This document shows positions 43,921 to 52,546 of a stretch of 64,000 bases of DNA, piece after piece (position 1 is the stretch's first letter; each line of letters begins with the position of its first letter). Under the pieces are notes generated by a model that made no database searches, was not told where the DNA came from, and saw only the letters and a list, made by a program, of their open reading frames with translations. The translations under genes and the position numbers were made by a program. The stretch comes from Lachnospiraceae bacterium UBA935 (GTDB lineage Bacteria; Bacillota; Clostridia; Lachnospirales; Lachnospiraceae): contig DBDJ01000008.1 in assembly GCA_002293525.1 (NCBI GenBank), positions 30,285-94,284 on the forward strand, written 5' to 3'.

Positions 43921-44757
43921 TCAGTTTTTAGTTTTAACCCTATTTATAACACGCCTTTGTAATCCTGTCACCTGGCTATGTGTCGAATTCTTAACCTTAA
44001 CGGTTTCATTTGTTGTCGTTAAAACTTGACCTTCCGGTCCTCCTAGTGCTAATCCATGAGGATGATGTCCTCCACTTTCTCCAGGTTTACTTCTTATTTG
44101 TCTTACTTCTTCTGGAGTTCAATAGTATACATCTGTATTATTGGGATCAATCCCCACCATTCTGGTTTATCATTATACCATTGCCTAGTTTCATCCAGCA
44201 AATCAGGATCATCGGCAATCCATTCATTTAGTTTTTTGTATTATTTTTTGAAGCCTCAGGTACATTGCTAAGTGTTTTTTCCGTATCTTGCTGGCTATTT
44301 GGTGGGCATGGATCTCCATTATGCCCGCTCCAATCATAATACGTAATCGGGTTGTTGCTACAGTACGCATATAGGTTCAGCCCGTCGCCACGGTATGTAT
44401 CCTCCGTCAACATCCGCGCTATCGCAGGGTTATAGTACCTTGCCCTAAGATAATACTGACCCATCTCCTGGTCATATTGCTGGCCAGTATAAAGAATCCG
44501 GTTTCCAACAGCTTCCCGGCTCTCTAACAGGTTCCCGAACGCGTCATACAGGTAACTGTTCTCGTATTCGCCGTCCATCCCGGTGATGTACGCGGTGCTG
44601 CCCTGTTCATCCTGATGGTAGGCATGGTAGGCCTGATCGCTTAAGGTCTGGGCAAAAGACAGGCTATGGCCGATCCCTGCCAGATGGCGCTGAACCGGGG
44701 TTTCTTCCTCGTCGTTCTCCTCAAGGATTTCCCCATTGTAGTATAGGAAGCTGGACC
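43921..44757 (-). pseudogene. Rhs-core cassette with disrupted GHH-type nuclease toxin tail
   Basis: From 44757 the frame reads Rhs core (FLYYNGEIL, LYDAFGNLLESREAVGNR, YYLRARYYNPAIARMLTEDT) up to the DWSGH junction, then a tail. The tail is broken: one shift at about 44230 (KLNEWIADDPDLLDE resumes in another frame), one missing base after PEWWG, and a TGA where Trp fits in VYYWTPEEV. It ends with RSKPGESGGHHPHGLALGG and stops at 43921. The GGHHPHG motif resembles Tox-GHH HNH/endonuclease VII toxins. The product is almost certainly not made intact. Confidence 0.75.
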
Positions 44758-45563
44758 ATCAACACTCATTTTTCTATATAAATGCTTAGAATCATTGTCA
44801 CTCTTAACTTGTTGAGTATCTCCTGGCTTCTTCTGACCAGTACCATTGCAATTCGCTGCGTGCCCGCTCCAGTCATAATAAGTAACCGGGTTGTTACTGC
44901 AGTACGCATACAGGTTCAGCCCGTCACCACGGTAAGTATCTTCCGATAACATGCGTGAAGTCACAGGGTTATAATACCTGGCACGAAGATAGTATTGGCC
45001 TGTCTCCTGATCATACTGCTGGCCGGTATAAAAAATCCGGTTCCCAATCGCTTCCCGGCTCTCTAACAGGTTGCCGAACGCATCATACAGGTAGCTGTTC
45101 TCGGCCTTCCCGTCCATCCCGGTGATGTATGAAGTGCTCCCCTGATCATCTTGATGATAGGCATGGTAGGCCTGATCGCTTAAGGTCTGGGCAAAGGATA
45201 GGTTTTGGCCAATCCCAGCCAAATGACGACGCACCGGGTTCCCTTCCCCGTCGCTCTCCGCAAGGATCTCGCCGTTATAGTACAGGAAGCTGGATGGTGT
45301 CCCGTCCATGGTAAGGCCGTTCCGGTATCCTTCCCCGTCATAGCGGTTCTCCTGTTCTCTTCCTTTTGCGGTCCTGACTAAGGTCTGGCGATCCAGCAGG
45401 TCATAGCGGTATTCCCTTGATTCCCCGGTGCTTTTTTCCGACAGGAGGTTGCCGTTTAAGTCATAGGCGTATCGGGTTATTTCTGCTAGGGAGCGCCGCT
45501 CGGTCAGCTGGTTTTTCTCATTGTAGCATTATGTCTCCTGTAAGTCAACTAAGCCGTTGCGGA
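44758..45563 (-). pseudogene. Second Rhs-core cassette, toxin tail truncated
   Basis: This reads ETxxRNGLVDLQET, a TAA stop at 45529-45531 where other copies have Tyr, then NEKNQLTERRSLAEITRYAY through MDGTPSSFLYYNGEILAESD to YYDWSGHAANCNG. The variable tail after DWSGH is only about 25 residues (to SKHLYRKMSV). It then runs out of frame into the next cassette at 44757, ending at 44641. The ATG at 45309 could start a 222-residue fragment. Its core is about 80% like the cassette at 44231-44757, so this is an old tandem duplication. Confidence 0.75.
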
Positions 45564-45577
45564 TGGTCTATTCTCCT

Positions 45578-45800
45578 CTATTCTCCTTTTTCAAATGTAT
45601 TTATAGGCATTGTTAACTCTAATACATTCCGAATTCTTATGAACTCTAGAATTTCATCCAGATTGCTTAGCAAGCCATTTTTATTTAGAACCAATTCTTT
45701 AGAAATTCCTTTTTTATCGTAACAAAGATCATTTAGTATACAAGAATAATAACTTCCTCCTAAATAAGCGTAATCAAACCCAACAAAACTGAATAGACCG
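45578..45800 (-). pseudogene. C-terminal remnant of an unknown (immunity-like) protein
   Basis: About 72 codons read FSFVGFDYAYLGGSYYSC to EFIRIRNVLELTMP and end at TAG 45578-45580. It has no start and is fused to Rhs sequence at both sides. Family unknown. Confidence 0.5.
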
Positions 45801-45809
45801 CCACTCGCT

Positions 45810-45925
45810 AAGCTGATTTTCTCATTGTAGCAGTATGTCTCCTGTAATGTAAGTCAACTAAGCTGTTGTAGATGGTCTCTTTCCGTGGTCTCTTTCTTGG
45901 TACGGTTACCGCAAAAATCAAAGAC
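45810..45925 (-). pseudogene. Rhs-core fragment
   Basis: Short out-of-frame pieces read CGNRTKKET and LQETYCYNEK, matching the other Rhs cores but with a small local duplication (GAAAGAGACCACGGAAAGAG) and a stop. Confidence 0.65.
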
Positions 45926-45984
45926 AACACTTAGAAATCTAATTCGCTTTTTGTTGCTCCCACAATTCGCCGTCCGACACTAGT

Positions 45985-46140
45985 TCTCCACAACTGCAAA
46001 GGACAGGCTGTAGCCTGTCCCCGTCAGATGACGCCTCACTAGGTTCCCTTCCCTGTCGCCCTCCGCAAGGATCTCGCCGTTATAGTGAAGGGTTTCGTCG
46101 TCCAACATCATGGTCTGGGAAAAGACAGGCTGCGGCCTGT
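45985..46140 (-). pseudogene. Rhs-core fragment
   Basis: The frame reads LHYNGEILAEGDREGNLVRR then HLTGTGYSLSFA, the segment before the DWSGH junction in intact Rhs cores. It is cut off after SLSFAVVEN. Two GACAGGCTG-type palindromes at either end are part of the repeated Rhs sequence. Confidence 0.7.
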
Positions 46141-46150
46141 CTTATCACCT

Positions 46151-46810
46151 TTAAAACAATATTTTTCGCTCTGGTAATTTTAAAAATTTATGCTCTTTTA
46201 ATTCAGATTCAACAACACTATGTAATTCATCACTATTCCAAACTTTTTTTTCCAAATTTTTGAACCAATTCTCAAAACCCTTATATTCGGAAAAATATCG
46301 TTTTTCAGACCATGTTTTAAGCTCATTATAGATGAGGTTTAATATATATTCTATCTTTTTTGCATCTTTAGTCCAGCCACAAAATAACGCTAAATCTTCA
46401 TATTCCACGGTAGATGTAAGATTAGGAGAAATGAAATATCTCTCGTAACCTGCAATAATTTCGTCAATACTTAAGTTGTCATCAAAAGAAATAAAAGCTT
46501 GTTCTGCTAGTTCCTCCGCTACTTGCCTATACATTTCGTTATGCTTTTCAATTGGTATCATCTTCCCTTTAATACTCAAAGACAAAATAAGTTGTGGGAA
46601 TTTTCTGCATAAATTATGGACATGATATATTGGTATATAATAATCTCTGGACGAAGCTATTTTCAAATAAATACCAACAACCAAAGGTCCAACCCGATTA
46701 TTTACATATAGCGTTTTATATATCTTTAATGCCCCCAAAGCCTCTCTCCAGTCATTGGTTATGATCTTTCTGTCTTTGGTAATAAATTGTTTATTAACTT
46801 CTTCAAACAC
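46151..46810 (-). CDS. Hypothetical protein between Rhs fragments, candidate immunity protein
   Basis: I prefer GTG 46810 (GAAAGG seven bases upstream), giving about 219 residues. The sequence is helical and soluble, with no motif I recognise (DWREALGALKIYKTLYVNN, LALFCGWTKDAKKIEYILN). It is intact, unlike its surroundings, and is flanked on both sides by Rhs fragments, the position of an immunity gene. AT-rich composition fits acquisition with a toxin cassette whose toxin was lost. Confidence 0.6.
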   Translation of the reverse strand: MFEEVNKQFITKDRKIITNDWREALGALKIYKTLYVNNRVGPLVVGIYLKIASSRDYYIPIYHVHNLCRKFPQLILSLSIKGKMIPIEKHNEMYRQVAEELAEQAFISFDDNLSIDEIIAGYERYFISPNLTSTVEYEDLALFCGWTKDAKKIEYILNLIYNELKTWSEKRYFSEYKGFENWFKNLEKKVWNSDELHSVVESELKEHKFLKLPERKILF

Positions 46811-46919
46811 AACGTTTCCTTTCAACTATCTAGGGTTATTTAGCTCCTTGTCTGGGTTCAAGATTACGAAACTCTGTTTCGCAATTTCCTAGAGCCTCCT
46901 CTATTTTTTGCATCTTTCG

Positions 46920-47115
46920 CTAAATTTCCGATAGGAGATTGCTGTTTAAGTCATAGGTGTAACGGGTTATTTCGGCTAAGGAGCGCTGCTCAGTCAACTG
47001 GTTTTTCTTATTGTAGCAGTATGTCTCCTGTAAGTCAACTGAGCCGTTACGGACGGTTTCTTTCTTGGTACAGGTGCCGCATAGGTCATAGATATACCGC
47101 TCCCCTTCCGTTAAC
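46920..47115 (-). pseudogene. Rhs-core fragment, inverted copy of the plus-strand fragment
   Basis: The frame reads LTEGERYIYDLCGTCTKKET to TRYTYDLNSNLLSEI and ends at TAG. The same segment occurs on the plus strand at about 47360-47553. The copies differ at scattered positions. The junction with the plus-strand piece is at about 47115. Confidence 0.75.
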
Positions 47116-47553
47116 AGCTGTCGCAACTGCAGAAGGCGGAGAGGAACGGTATGAGTATGACCTGGCTGGGAACATCACCGGAACCACCGATGCTAATGGG
47201 AATACGATCCGTTACTGCTACAACAGCCGGGGGAAAGTCTGTGCCATAACCGACCAGTCCAGCTTCACCGAGACCTTCCGCTATGACCGTGAGGGACAGG
47301 GAACCTGGTAGTAGGATATGACACCGGAATCACAGGCATAAAGACCAGCAGCTTCCTGACGGAAGGGGAGCGGTATATCTATGACCTTTGCGGCAACCGT
47401 ACCAGAAAAGAGACCGTCCGCAACGGATTAGTTGACTTACAGGAGACATACTGCTACAATGAGAAAAACCAGCTGACCGAGCGGCACTCCTTAGCTGAAA
47501 TAACCCGATACTCCTATGACTTAAACGGCAACCTCCTGTCAGAATATGGAGAA
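46920..47553. repeat. Inverted duplication of an Rhs segment
   Basis: About 195 bp at 46920-47115 is the reverse complement (diverged) of about 47358-47553, with roughly 240 bp of other Rhs sequence between. It marks an inversion boundary inside the toxin locus. Confidence 0.7.
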
Positions 47554-47760
47554 GGAAAGTCTAGAGAATACTGCTATGACATGCTGGATCGCCAGACCTT
47601 AGTCAGGACAGCAAAAGGGAGGGAACAGGAGCATCGTTATGTCGGAGAAGGTTACCGGACTGGGCTGACGATGGACGGGATAACATCCACCTTCCTGTAT
47701 TATAACGGCATGAACAAGTTGTACCTTTTTTGTAATTCGGGAAATATTTTGAGAACATGA
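47116..47760 (+). pseudogene. Rhs-core fragment on the plus strand with lost toxin
   Basis: The first frame reads GGEERYEYDLAGNITGTTDA to FTETFRYDREGQGTW and stops at TAG. A second frame resumes as YDTGITGIKTSSFLTEGERY through LDRQTLVRTAKGREQEHRY to FLYYNG, then a short foreign tail MNKLYLFCNSGNILRT and TGA 47758-47760. So one frameshift and a truncated C-terminus are visible. It is followed 27 bp later by a SUKH immunity gene. Confidence 0.75.
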
Positions 47761-47787
47761 ATTTGCAAAGCAGAAAGGATTTATTTT

Positions 47788-48432
47788 ATGTTATCTCTGG
47801 CAAATGTAACTGGTTTAGTAAAATTAGAAGCAGCAAGTGATGAAGAAATAAGAACTATTGAGAAGCAAATGAACATATCTTTTCCCGAAGATTATAAGAA
47901 CTTGTTGAAAATGACGAATGGATTTTCAACGAATAAAGGATTAGTGATTTTTGGAACAAAAGATATTATTGAAAGAAACCTTACCCTTGAAGTAGAAAAA
48001 TATGCAAATGATTTTATGGCAATTGGAGATGATAGTGGAGATATTCTTTTTCTTATTGCTAAGGAAAGCGGAAATATAATATCCTTAGATAGCGGCGATA
48101 TGAATCCAAAAAATGCGAAATATATAGCTTCAAGCATTTCTAAGTGGCTTGACAATGATTGTAACTTAGATGAAAAAGGAGAAAAAACTGAAGATAAAAT
48201 ACACAATTATTCATATAGTATTATTTTAACCAGTTTCCCTGGGGGAGGGGTAAAAGATTTGGTTAAGATAAAGAAAATATTAAATATTCAGATGTCCTCT
48301 GCCGAATTATTAAGCGCAACTAAAAACGTACCTTATTCTTTAATAGGTAATATTTCTTACGGGAAAGCTACTAATTATATAAAAAATCTAAGCGAGTTTA
48401 AAGATGTAATAAAATTGGAGAAGACTGTATGA
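47788..48432 (+). CDS. SMI1/KNR4 (SUKH) family immunity protein
   Basis: The ATG has AGAAAGG upstream. The 214-residue protein shows the SUKH hallmarks: EEIRTIEKQMNISFPEDYKN, MTNGFSTNKGLVIFG, then AIGDDSGDILFLIA and ISLDSGD. The C-terminal 70 residues (GGVKDLVKIKKILNIQMSSA) resemble a small extra domain of the type found after some SUKH domains. It follows the plus-strand Rhs fragment whose toxin is lost, so it is an orphan immunity gene that may protect against kin. Confidence 0.82.
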   Translation: MLSLANVTGLVKLEAASDEEIRTIEKQMNISFPEDYKNLLKMTNGFSTNKGLVIFGTKDIIERNLTLEVEKYANDFMAIGDDSGDILFLIAKESGNIISLDSGDMNPKNAKYIASSISKWLDNDCNLDEKGEKTEDKIHNYSYSIILTSFPGGGVKDLVKIKKILNIQMSSAELLSATKNVPYSLIGNISYGKATNYIKNLSEFKDVIKLEKTV

Positions 48433-48520
48433 GACTGTATGGGAAATAAAAATAGGACAGGGAGCTCGAAGTTGGAATTTTAAAATATAACAGTATAATG
48501 GTATAATAAGCTAAAATTAA

Positions 48521-48550
48521 GCCGAAATCACGCTTTCCCGCGATTTCGGC
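48521..48550. terminator. Terminator after tRNA-Arg
   Basis: GCCGAAATC..CGC pairs with GCG..GATTTCGGC (12-13 bp stem), followed on the minus strand by TTAATTTTAG. It ends the tRNA transcript and could also stop transcription from the SUKH gene. Confidence 0.75.
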
Positions 48551-48558
48551 ATTATTTG

Positions 48559-48634
48559 TGGCGTCCCTGAGACGATTTGAACGTCCGACCCCTCGCTTAG
48601 GAGGCGAGTGCTCTATCCACTGAGCTACAGAGAC
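48559..48634 (-). tRNA. tRNA-Arg (anticodon CCU)
   Basis: On the minus strand the acceptor arms GTCTCTG and CAGGGAC pair (with G-T), the D arm is GCTC..GAGC, the anticodon stem CTCGC/GCGAG encloses the loop CTCCTAA, and the T arm contains TTCAAAT. Bases 34-36 are CCT, which reads the AGG codon. The discriminator G and a genomically encoded CCA are present. Its 3' end faces the Rhs region. Confidence 0.95.
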
Positions 48635-48652
48635 ATTATGAATTATAAAACG

Positions 48653-49534
48653 CTAGTGGGGAAAATTAATATATCCCTGCACCCAGACAATGCCCTTAAA
48701 ACGTCGTCCTGTCTGGGGTTCTCCCAGCAAATCCTTTTCATTAATACAGACATCCATCTGTAAGTCGTTGCTGCTTATCAGCATTTGAAATACCCCTTCG
48801 CCGGTTAGCTTGTTTTTTACCAGGCGGCATTCCGTAATTTCACCCAGAACCGAGTATTGGTCACATTCGACTCCATAGGGCATGAAATAAGTATCGACCA
48901 GACTAAAAACATCTTCGGTATGAATCTTCTTGGATATCGCCGTATACGTATCCATATCTTCCAAGGTAAGGCTTTCGATGGCATCTTCATCGCCTTTCCT
49001 TGCCGCGGCAATCAGATTGCCCCGGTTGAGGGAAGCCCGGTTGACCTTTTTTCGGTCACTTTCATTTTTTACGATGGGCATCATTATTGTACCACTAAGA
49101 GACAGTCCTGACAAGGTTAAAGTTGTTCCTCGAACCGGCAGTTTTCCGGAACTCTGGACTTTTACGTAAGAAATCATATTTTGTAAATAAAAAATAAGGG
49201 AAACGCCGACTCGGATGTCGTCACAGATCCCGGCATAGGATTCTTGGGAAGCATGGCGTTCCACCGAGACATCCTCTTCTGTACTGATGATAGAACCCCT
49301 CATATAAGGGTAGTAATATTCATATACAAATTTTTCCTCATCATCAAATTCCCCACAGACAGTTATCCCGATGTTTTCTGCAAAGTCTTTACTGAACTCG
49401 GCCAGGATAATCTCTTCATTGTTACTCGTATATGCCCGCTCGGTTGAGGATATTACAATATCAGTCAAAAGCTGCTTTAACTCTTTACGGCTCCTTAATT
49501 CACTGAATCCAATCGCCCGCATATATTTATGCAA
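48653..49534 (-). CDS. DUF3881 family protein
   Basis: I choose TTG 49534 (MHKYMRAIGFSELR) with AGAGAGGTG upstream. It overlaps the serS stop by 8 bp, so the two are translationally linked. The 293-residue sequence matches the Lachnospiraceae DUF3881 family in its N-terminus and in the region MRGSIISTEEDVSVERHA. No catalytic motif, membrane helix or signal peptide is visible. Function unknown. Confidence 0.82.
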   Translation of the reverse strand: MHKYMRAIGFSELRSRKELKQLLTDIVISSTERAYTSNNEEIILAEFSKDFAENIGITVCGEFDDEEKFVYEYYYPYMRGSIISTEEDVSVERHASQESYAGICDDIRVGVSLIFYLQNMISYVKVQSSGKLPVRGTTLTLSGLSLSGTIMMPIVKNESDRKKVNRASLNRGNLIAAARKGDEDAIESLTLEDMDTYTAISKKIHTEDVFSLVDTYFMPYGVECDQYSVLGEITECRLVKNKLTGEGVFQMLISSNDLQMDVCINEKDLLGEPQTGRRFKGIVWVQGYINFPH

Positions 49535-50822
49535 AAGTATCACCTCTCTTAATCTCCGTATTGCCCCCCATATAAGGCTGCAATACTGCCGGAATTATGA
49601 CAGATCCGTCAGCTTGCAGGTTGTTTTCCAAAAATGCAATCAGCATCCTGGGAGGCGCAACTACTGTATTATTTAGTGTATGCGCATAATACTTGCCACT
49701 TTCACCGTTGACGCGTATCTTTAGTCTTCTTGCTTGGGCATCTCCCAGATTTGAGCAGCTGCCCACTTCAAAATATTTCTTTTGCCGGGGGGACCAGGCC
49801 TCCACATCAAAAGATTTCACCTTCAGGTCCGCCAGATCCCCGGAACAGCATTCCAAAGTTCTTACCGGTATGTCCAAGGAGCGAAATAAATCTACGGTAT
49901 TCTTCCACAGCCGTTCAAACCACAGGGGCGAATCTTCCGGCTTACAGACTACCACCATTTCCTGTTTCTCAAATTGATGGATGCGATATATCCCCCTTTC
50001 CTCAAGACCGTGTGCCCCTTTTTCTTTACGGAAGCATGGCGAATAGCTGGTCAATGTCTGAGGGAGATTTTTCTCGGACAGGATCGTATCAATATATTTA
50101 CCGATCATGGAATGCTCCGATGTGCCGATCAAATATAAATCTTCACCTTCTATCTTATACATCATGGCATCCATTTCTGCAAAACTCATTACCCCACTTA
50201 CCACGTTGCTCCGGATCATAAAAGGCGGAACACAATACGTAAAGCCTCTGGCAATCATAAAATCCCTGGCATAAGAAATAACGGCAGAATGCAACCTGGC
50301 AATGTCGCCGGTCAGATAATAAAAGCCATTACCAGCAACTTTTCTGGCGCTATCTAGGTCCAGCCCGTTCAGACTCTCCATGATTTCAGCATGATAAGGA
50401 ATCTCATAAGCTGGAACCTTGGGATCGCCAAAGCGTTCAACTTCGACATTTTCCGTATCATCCTTCCCAATAGGAACACTGGCATCAAGGATATTCGGAA
50501 TCGTCATCATGATATCAGTAATTTTTCTTTCCAGCTCTTTTTCTTTTTCCTCCAGCTGTAAAAGTGTCTTTGCTCCCGATGCCACTTCCTGTTTTTTTAT
50601 TTCGGCCTCTTCCTTTTTACCCTGTGCCATAAGCATGCCGATTTCTTTGGATATCTTATTCCGGTTGGCACGAAGATCATCCGCCTCCTGCTTAATCTGG
50701 CGGCTCTCAAGATCTAGGCGGATAATATCGTCGACAAGTGTCAGTTTACTGTCCTGAAATTTATTTTTGATATTCTGTTTCACTGCTTCCGGGTCTTCTC
50801 TTAACAATCTAATATCTATCAT
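49527..50822 (-). CDS. serS: Seryl-tRNA synthetase
   Basis: This 431-residue class II synthetase charges tRNA-Ser. The N-terminal coiled-coil arm is plain (residues about 30-105, EEAEIKKQEVASGAKTLLQL). Motif 2 is FRKEKGAHGLEERGIYRIHQ and motif 3 is NNTVVAPPRMLIAFLENN. No T-box leader fits in the 32-bp gap to the upstream HD-GYP gene, so it is probably cotranscribed with it. Confidence 0.95.
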   Translation of the reverse strand: MIDIRLLREDPEAVKQNIKNKFQDSKLTLVDDIIRLDLESRQIKQEADDLRANRNKISKEIGMLMAQGKKEEAEIKKQEVASGAKTLLQLEEKEKELERKITDIMMTIPNILDASVPIGKDDTENVEVERFGDPKVPAYEIPYHAEIMESLNGLDLDSARKVAGNGFYYLTGDIARLHSAVISYARDFMIARGFTYCVPPFMIRSNVVSGVMSFAEMDAMMYKIEGEDLYLIGTSEHSMIGKYIDTILSEKNLPQTLTSYSPCFRKEKGAHGLEERGIYRIHQFEKQEMVVVCKPEDSPLWFERLWKNTVDLFRSLDIPVRTLECCSGDLADLKVKSFDVEAWSPRQKKYFEVGSCSNLGDAQARRLKIRVNGESGKYYAHTLNNTVVAPPRMLIAFLENNLQADGSVIIPAVLQPYMGGNTEIKRGDTFA

Positions 50823-50854
50823 TACTGTCTCTCCTTATAGTAAGTATCAAAAAT

Positions 50855-51910
50855 TTATTCCAGTACTTTTTCAACAAAAACCGTTTTACTGCTTATTAGA
50901 TTTACTTCTTTAGGCTTAACAAGATTATTTCCCATTTTGTCCTTTATAATCCGAATAACCGGACGGTCTGGAAATTCACTGTTCTGCCGGATCACGATAC
51001 CGGTTTCGCCGACATTAGTGAGTACATGGCTGCCGACCGGATAGACCGCTGTAAACTGCAGTAAAATATCCACTACTTTTTCATCAAACTGGATACCCTT
51101 AAATACCTTCAGATATTCCACGGCTTCATGAACTTTTACCCGCTGGCAGCAGATTCCGCATATCATCTCGTCAAAACAGTCACAAACCCCTACTATCATG
51201 GCTTCCAAAGGAATATCCTTTTTTTTCAGCGGGAAACCGGATCCGTCTTTCCTTTCATGATGATATAGGATGATCTCCTTACTTATCGATGAAATCCATG
51301 CCTCTTCTTTTAGGGTTGAATATCCATAAATCGGATGCTTACGATATTCCATCAATTCCACCGGCAAAAATTCGGCCATATTTCGAAGTGTATAGTCAAA
51401 TGTCATATATCGTAGTCCTAAATCATGGAGCAGACAGGATACGCCAATATCATGGACGGTTTCTTTGGGCAGCTTCATCTTCAGGGCAACCAGTGTCGCC
51501 AGAGTACAGATACTGATCGAATGCTCATACAGATCCGAACTTCTTTCTTTTATATCATATATTTTTTCAACCACCTTTTTTTCTTCCAAAATATTGAATA
51601 TAATATTATCTGCGGTCTGACTGAGTTTCTGCAGTTCCTTATTTTGGGAATAGGTATGTCTTTCCAGGATATCCTTAACCTTTACCTTAAACAACACTTC
51701 GACTTCTTGTTTCAGGATCACGACTGCTTCGACGCTTTTGTAATTTTCATCATGTATATAAACCTCGGAAATACCAAGGCTTTTTAACTTATCGATATAA
51801 TCAGCGGAAAGTCTTGTTTCCTCCGACAATAATATCCGGAAATCCATAGCAAATACTGCTCTTGCTAAAATATCTCCCTCTGCCAAGTTTTCAACTTTGC
51901 ACAATTTCAC
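50855..51910 (-). CDS. HD-GYP domain protein (GFP variant)
   Basis: The GTG at 51910 follows AAGGGGACATATG. Residues 1-115 form an N-terminal domain like DUF3391 (AEGDILARAVFAMDFRILLS). An HD-GYP domain follows with LLHDLGLRYM and HHERKDGSGFPLKK, then VCDCFDEM. The signature tyrosine of GYP is Phe and HDIG reads HDLG, so cyclic di-GMP hydrolysis is likely but altered. It lies between serS and DUF4446 near parAB, a common place for an HD-GYP gene in Clostridia. Confidence 0.85.
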   Translation of the reverse strand: MKLCKVENLAEGDILARAVFAMDFRILLSEETRLSADYIDKLKSLGISEVYIHDENYKSVEAVVILKQEVEVLFKVKVKDILERHTYSQNKELQKLSQTADNIIFNILEEKKVVEKIYDIKERSSDLYEHSISICTLATLVALKMKLPKETVHDIGVSCLLHDLGLRYMTFDYTLRNMAEFLPVELMEYRKHPIYGYSTLKEEAWISSISKEIILYHHERKDGSGFPLKKKDIPLEAMIVGVCDCFDEMICGICCQRVKVHEAVEYLKVFKGIQFDEKVVDILLQFTAVYPVGSHVLTNVGETGIVIRQNSEFPDRPVIRIIKDKMGNNLVKPKEVNLISSKTVFVEKVLE

Positions 51911-51934
51911 ACCATATGTCCCCTTAATTATTAT

Positions 51935-52444
51935 TTATGATTTGATGGCTATATCCAAAGCCTGTTTCTCTTCTACCCCTAGAAGAACAGCACTCTCTCC
52001 GGCAACAATCTCTTTAGTGTAAGAATAACAACCTTCTGTACTGTGGACAGAATTAAGAATGAATCCATTGTTATTTTCATCTAATAAAGCGATGCTATAA
52101 CTTAATTTTCCGCCCATATGACTGAAAGCATCGTATTTTACTAGACCGATTTTCTGGAATACAGATGCCAGTTTTTTATTAAGAATAGCGATATCTTTCA
52201 TGTTTTTTTCTACTGTGTTGATCATAAACTTGTTATCTTCATACAATTTTATAATATCAGTCTCGAGAGATTTTGCTGCTTTTCCTTGCATAAATTTTTT
52301 GTACTTTTTATCAAGCTTGGCAAGTTTGTTCATGGAAACAATGCTTATCACTAACAGAACAACTGTCAGAATCACTAAAGCGATTATTACATAACCCAGA
52401 TCTAGATTCCCTAAACCCATGCTTTCAAAAATAGAACTGTTCAT
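51935..52444 (-). CDS. DUF4446 family membrane protein
   Basis: The 169-residue protein has one N-terminal transmembrane helix (DLGYVIIALVILTVVLLVI), a coiled-coil stretch (KLAKLDKKYKKFMQG) and a C-terminal domain with FSHMGGKLSYSIALLDENNNG. This matches DUF4446, which is regularly encoded next to parB in Firmicutes. The role is unknown; a link to chromosome segregation is inferred from neighbourhood only. Confidence 0.88.
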   Translation of the reverse strand: MNSSIFESMGLGNLDLGYVIIALVILTVVLLVISIVSMNKLAKLDKKYKKFMQGKAAKSLETDIIKLYEDNKFMINTVEKNMKDIAILNKKLASVFQKIGLVKYDAFSHMGGKLSYSIALLDENNNGFILNSVHSTEGCYSYTKEIVAGESAVLLGVEEKQALDIAIKS

Positions 52445-52484
52445 TTCCTTACCCTCTTTAGAATATGTCTTCTATACGTATATA

Positions 52485-52546
52485 TTTCGGTTTCAGTTTA
52501 TCGATTTCAGTTTAACCATTTCAATTTGTCTATTTCAGTTTATCCA
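52485..52546. repeat. Degenerate 14-bp tandem repeat after parB
   Basis: Four units of TTTCAGTTTATCGA with changes; the last unit encodes the end of ParB (VDKLK and stop). Confidence 0.8.

Noticed and set aside
47021..47311. Plus-strand ORF of 96 codons in the Rhs region
   Set aside because: Its first 90 bases are antisense to the inverted Rhs fragment; only the part after about 47116 is real Rhs sequence, so it is a chimera of the inversion junction.
41316..48558. Insertion sequence or integrase bringing in the Rhs region
   Set aside because: No transposase, integrase, terminal inverted repeats or target duplication could be seen.
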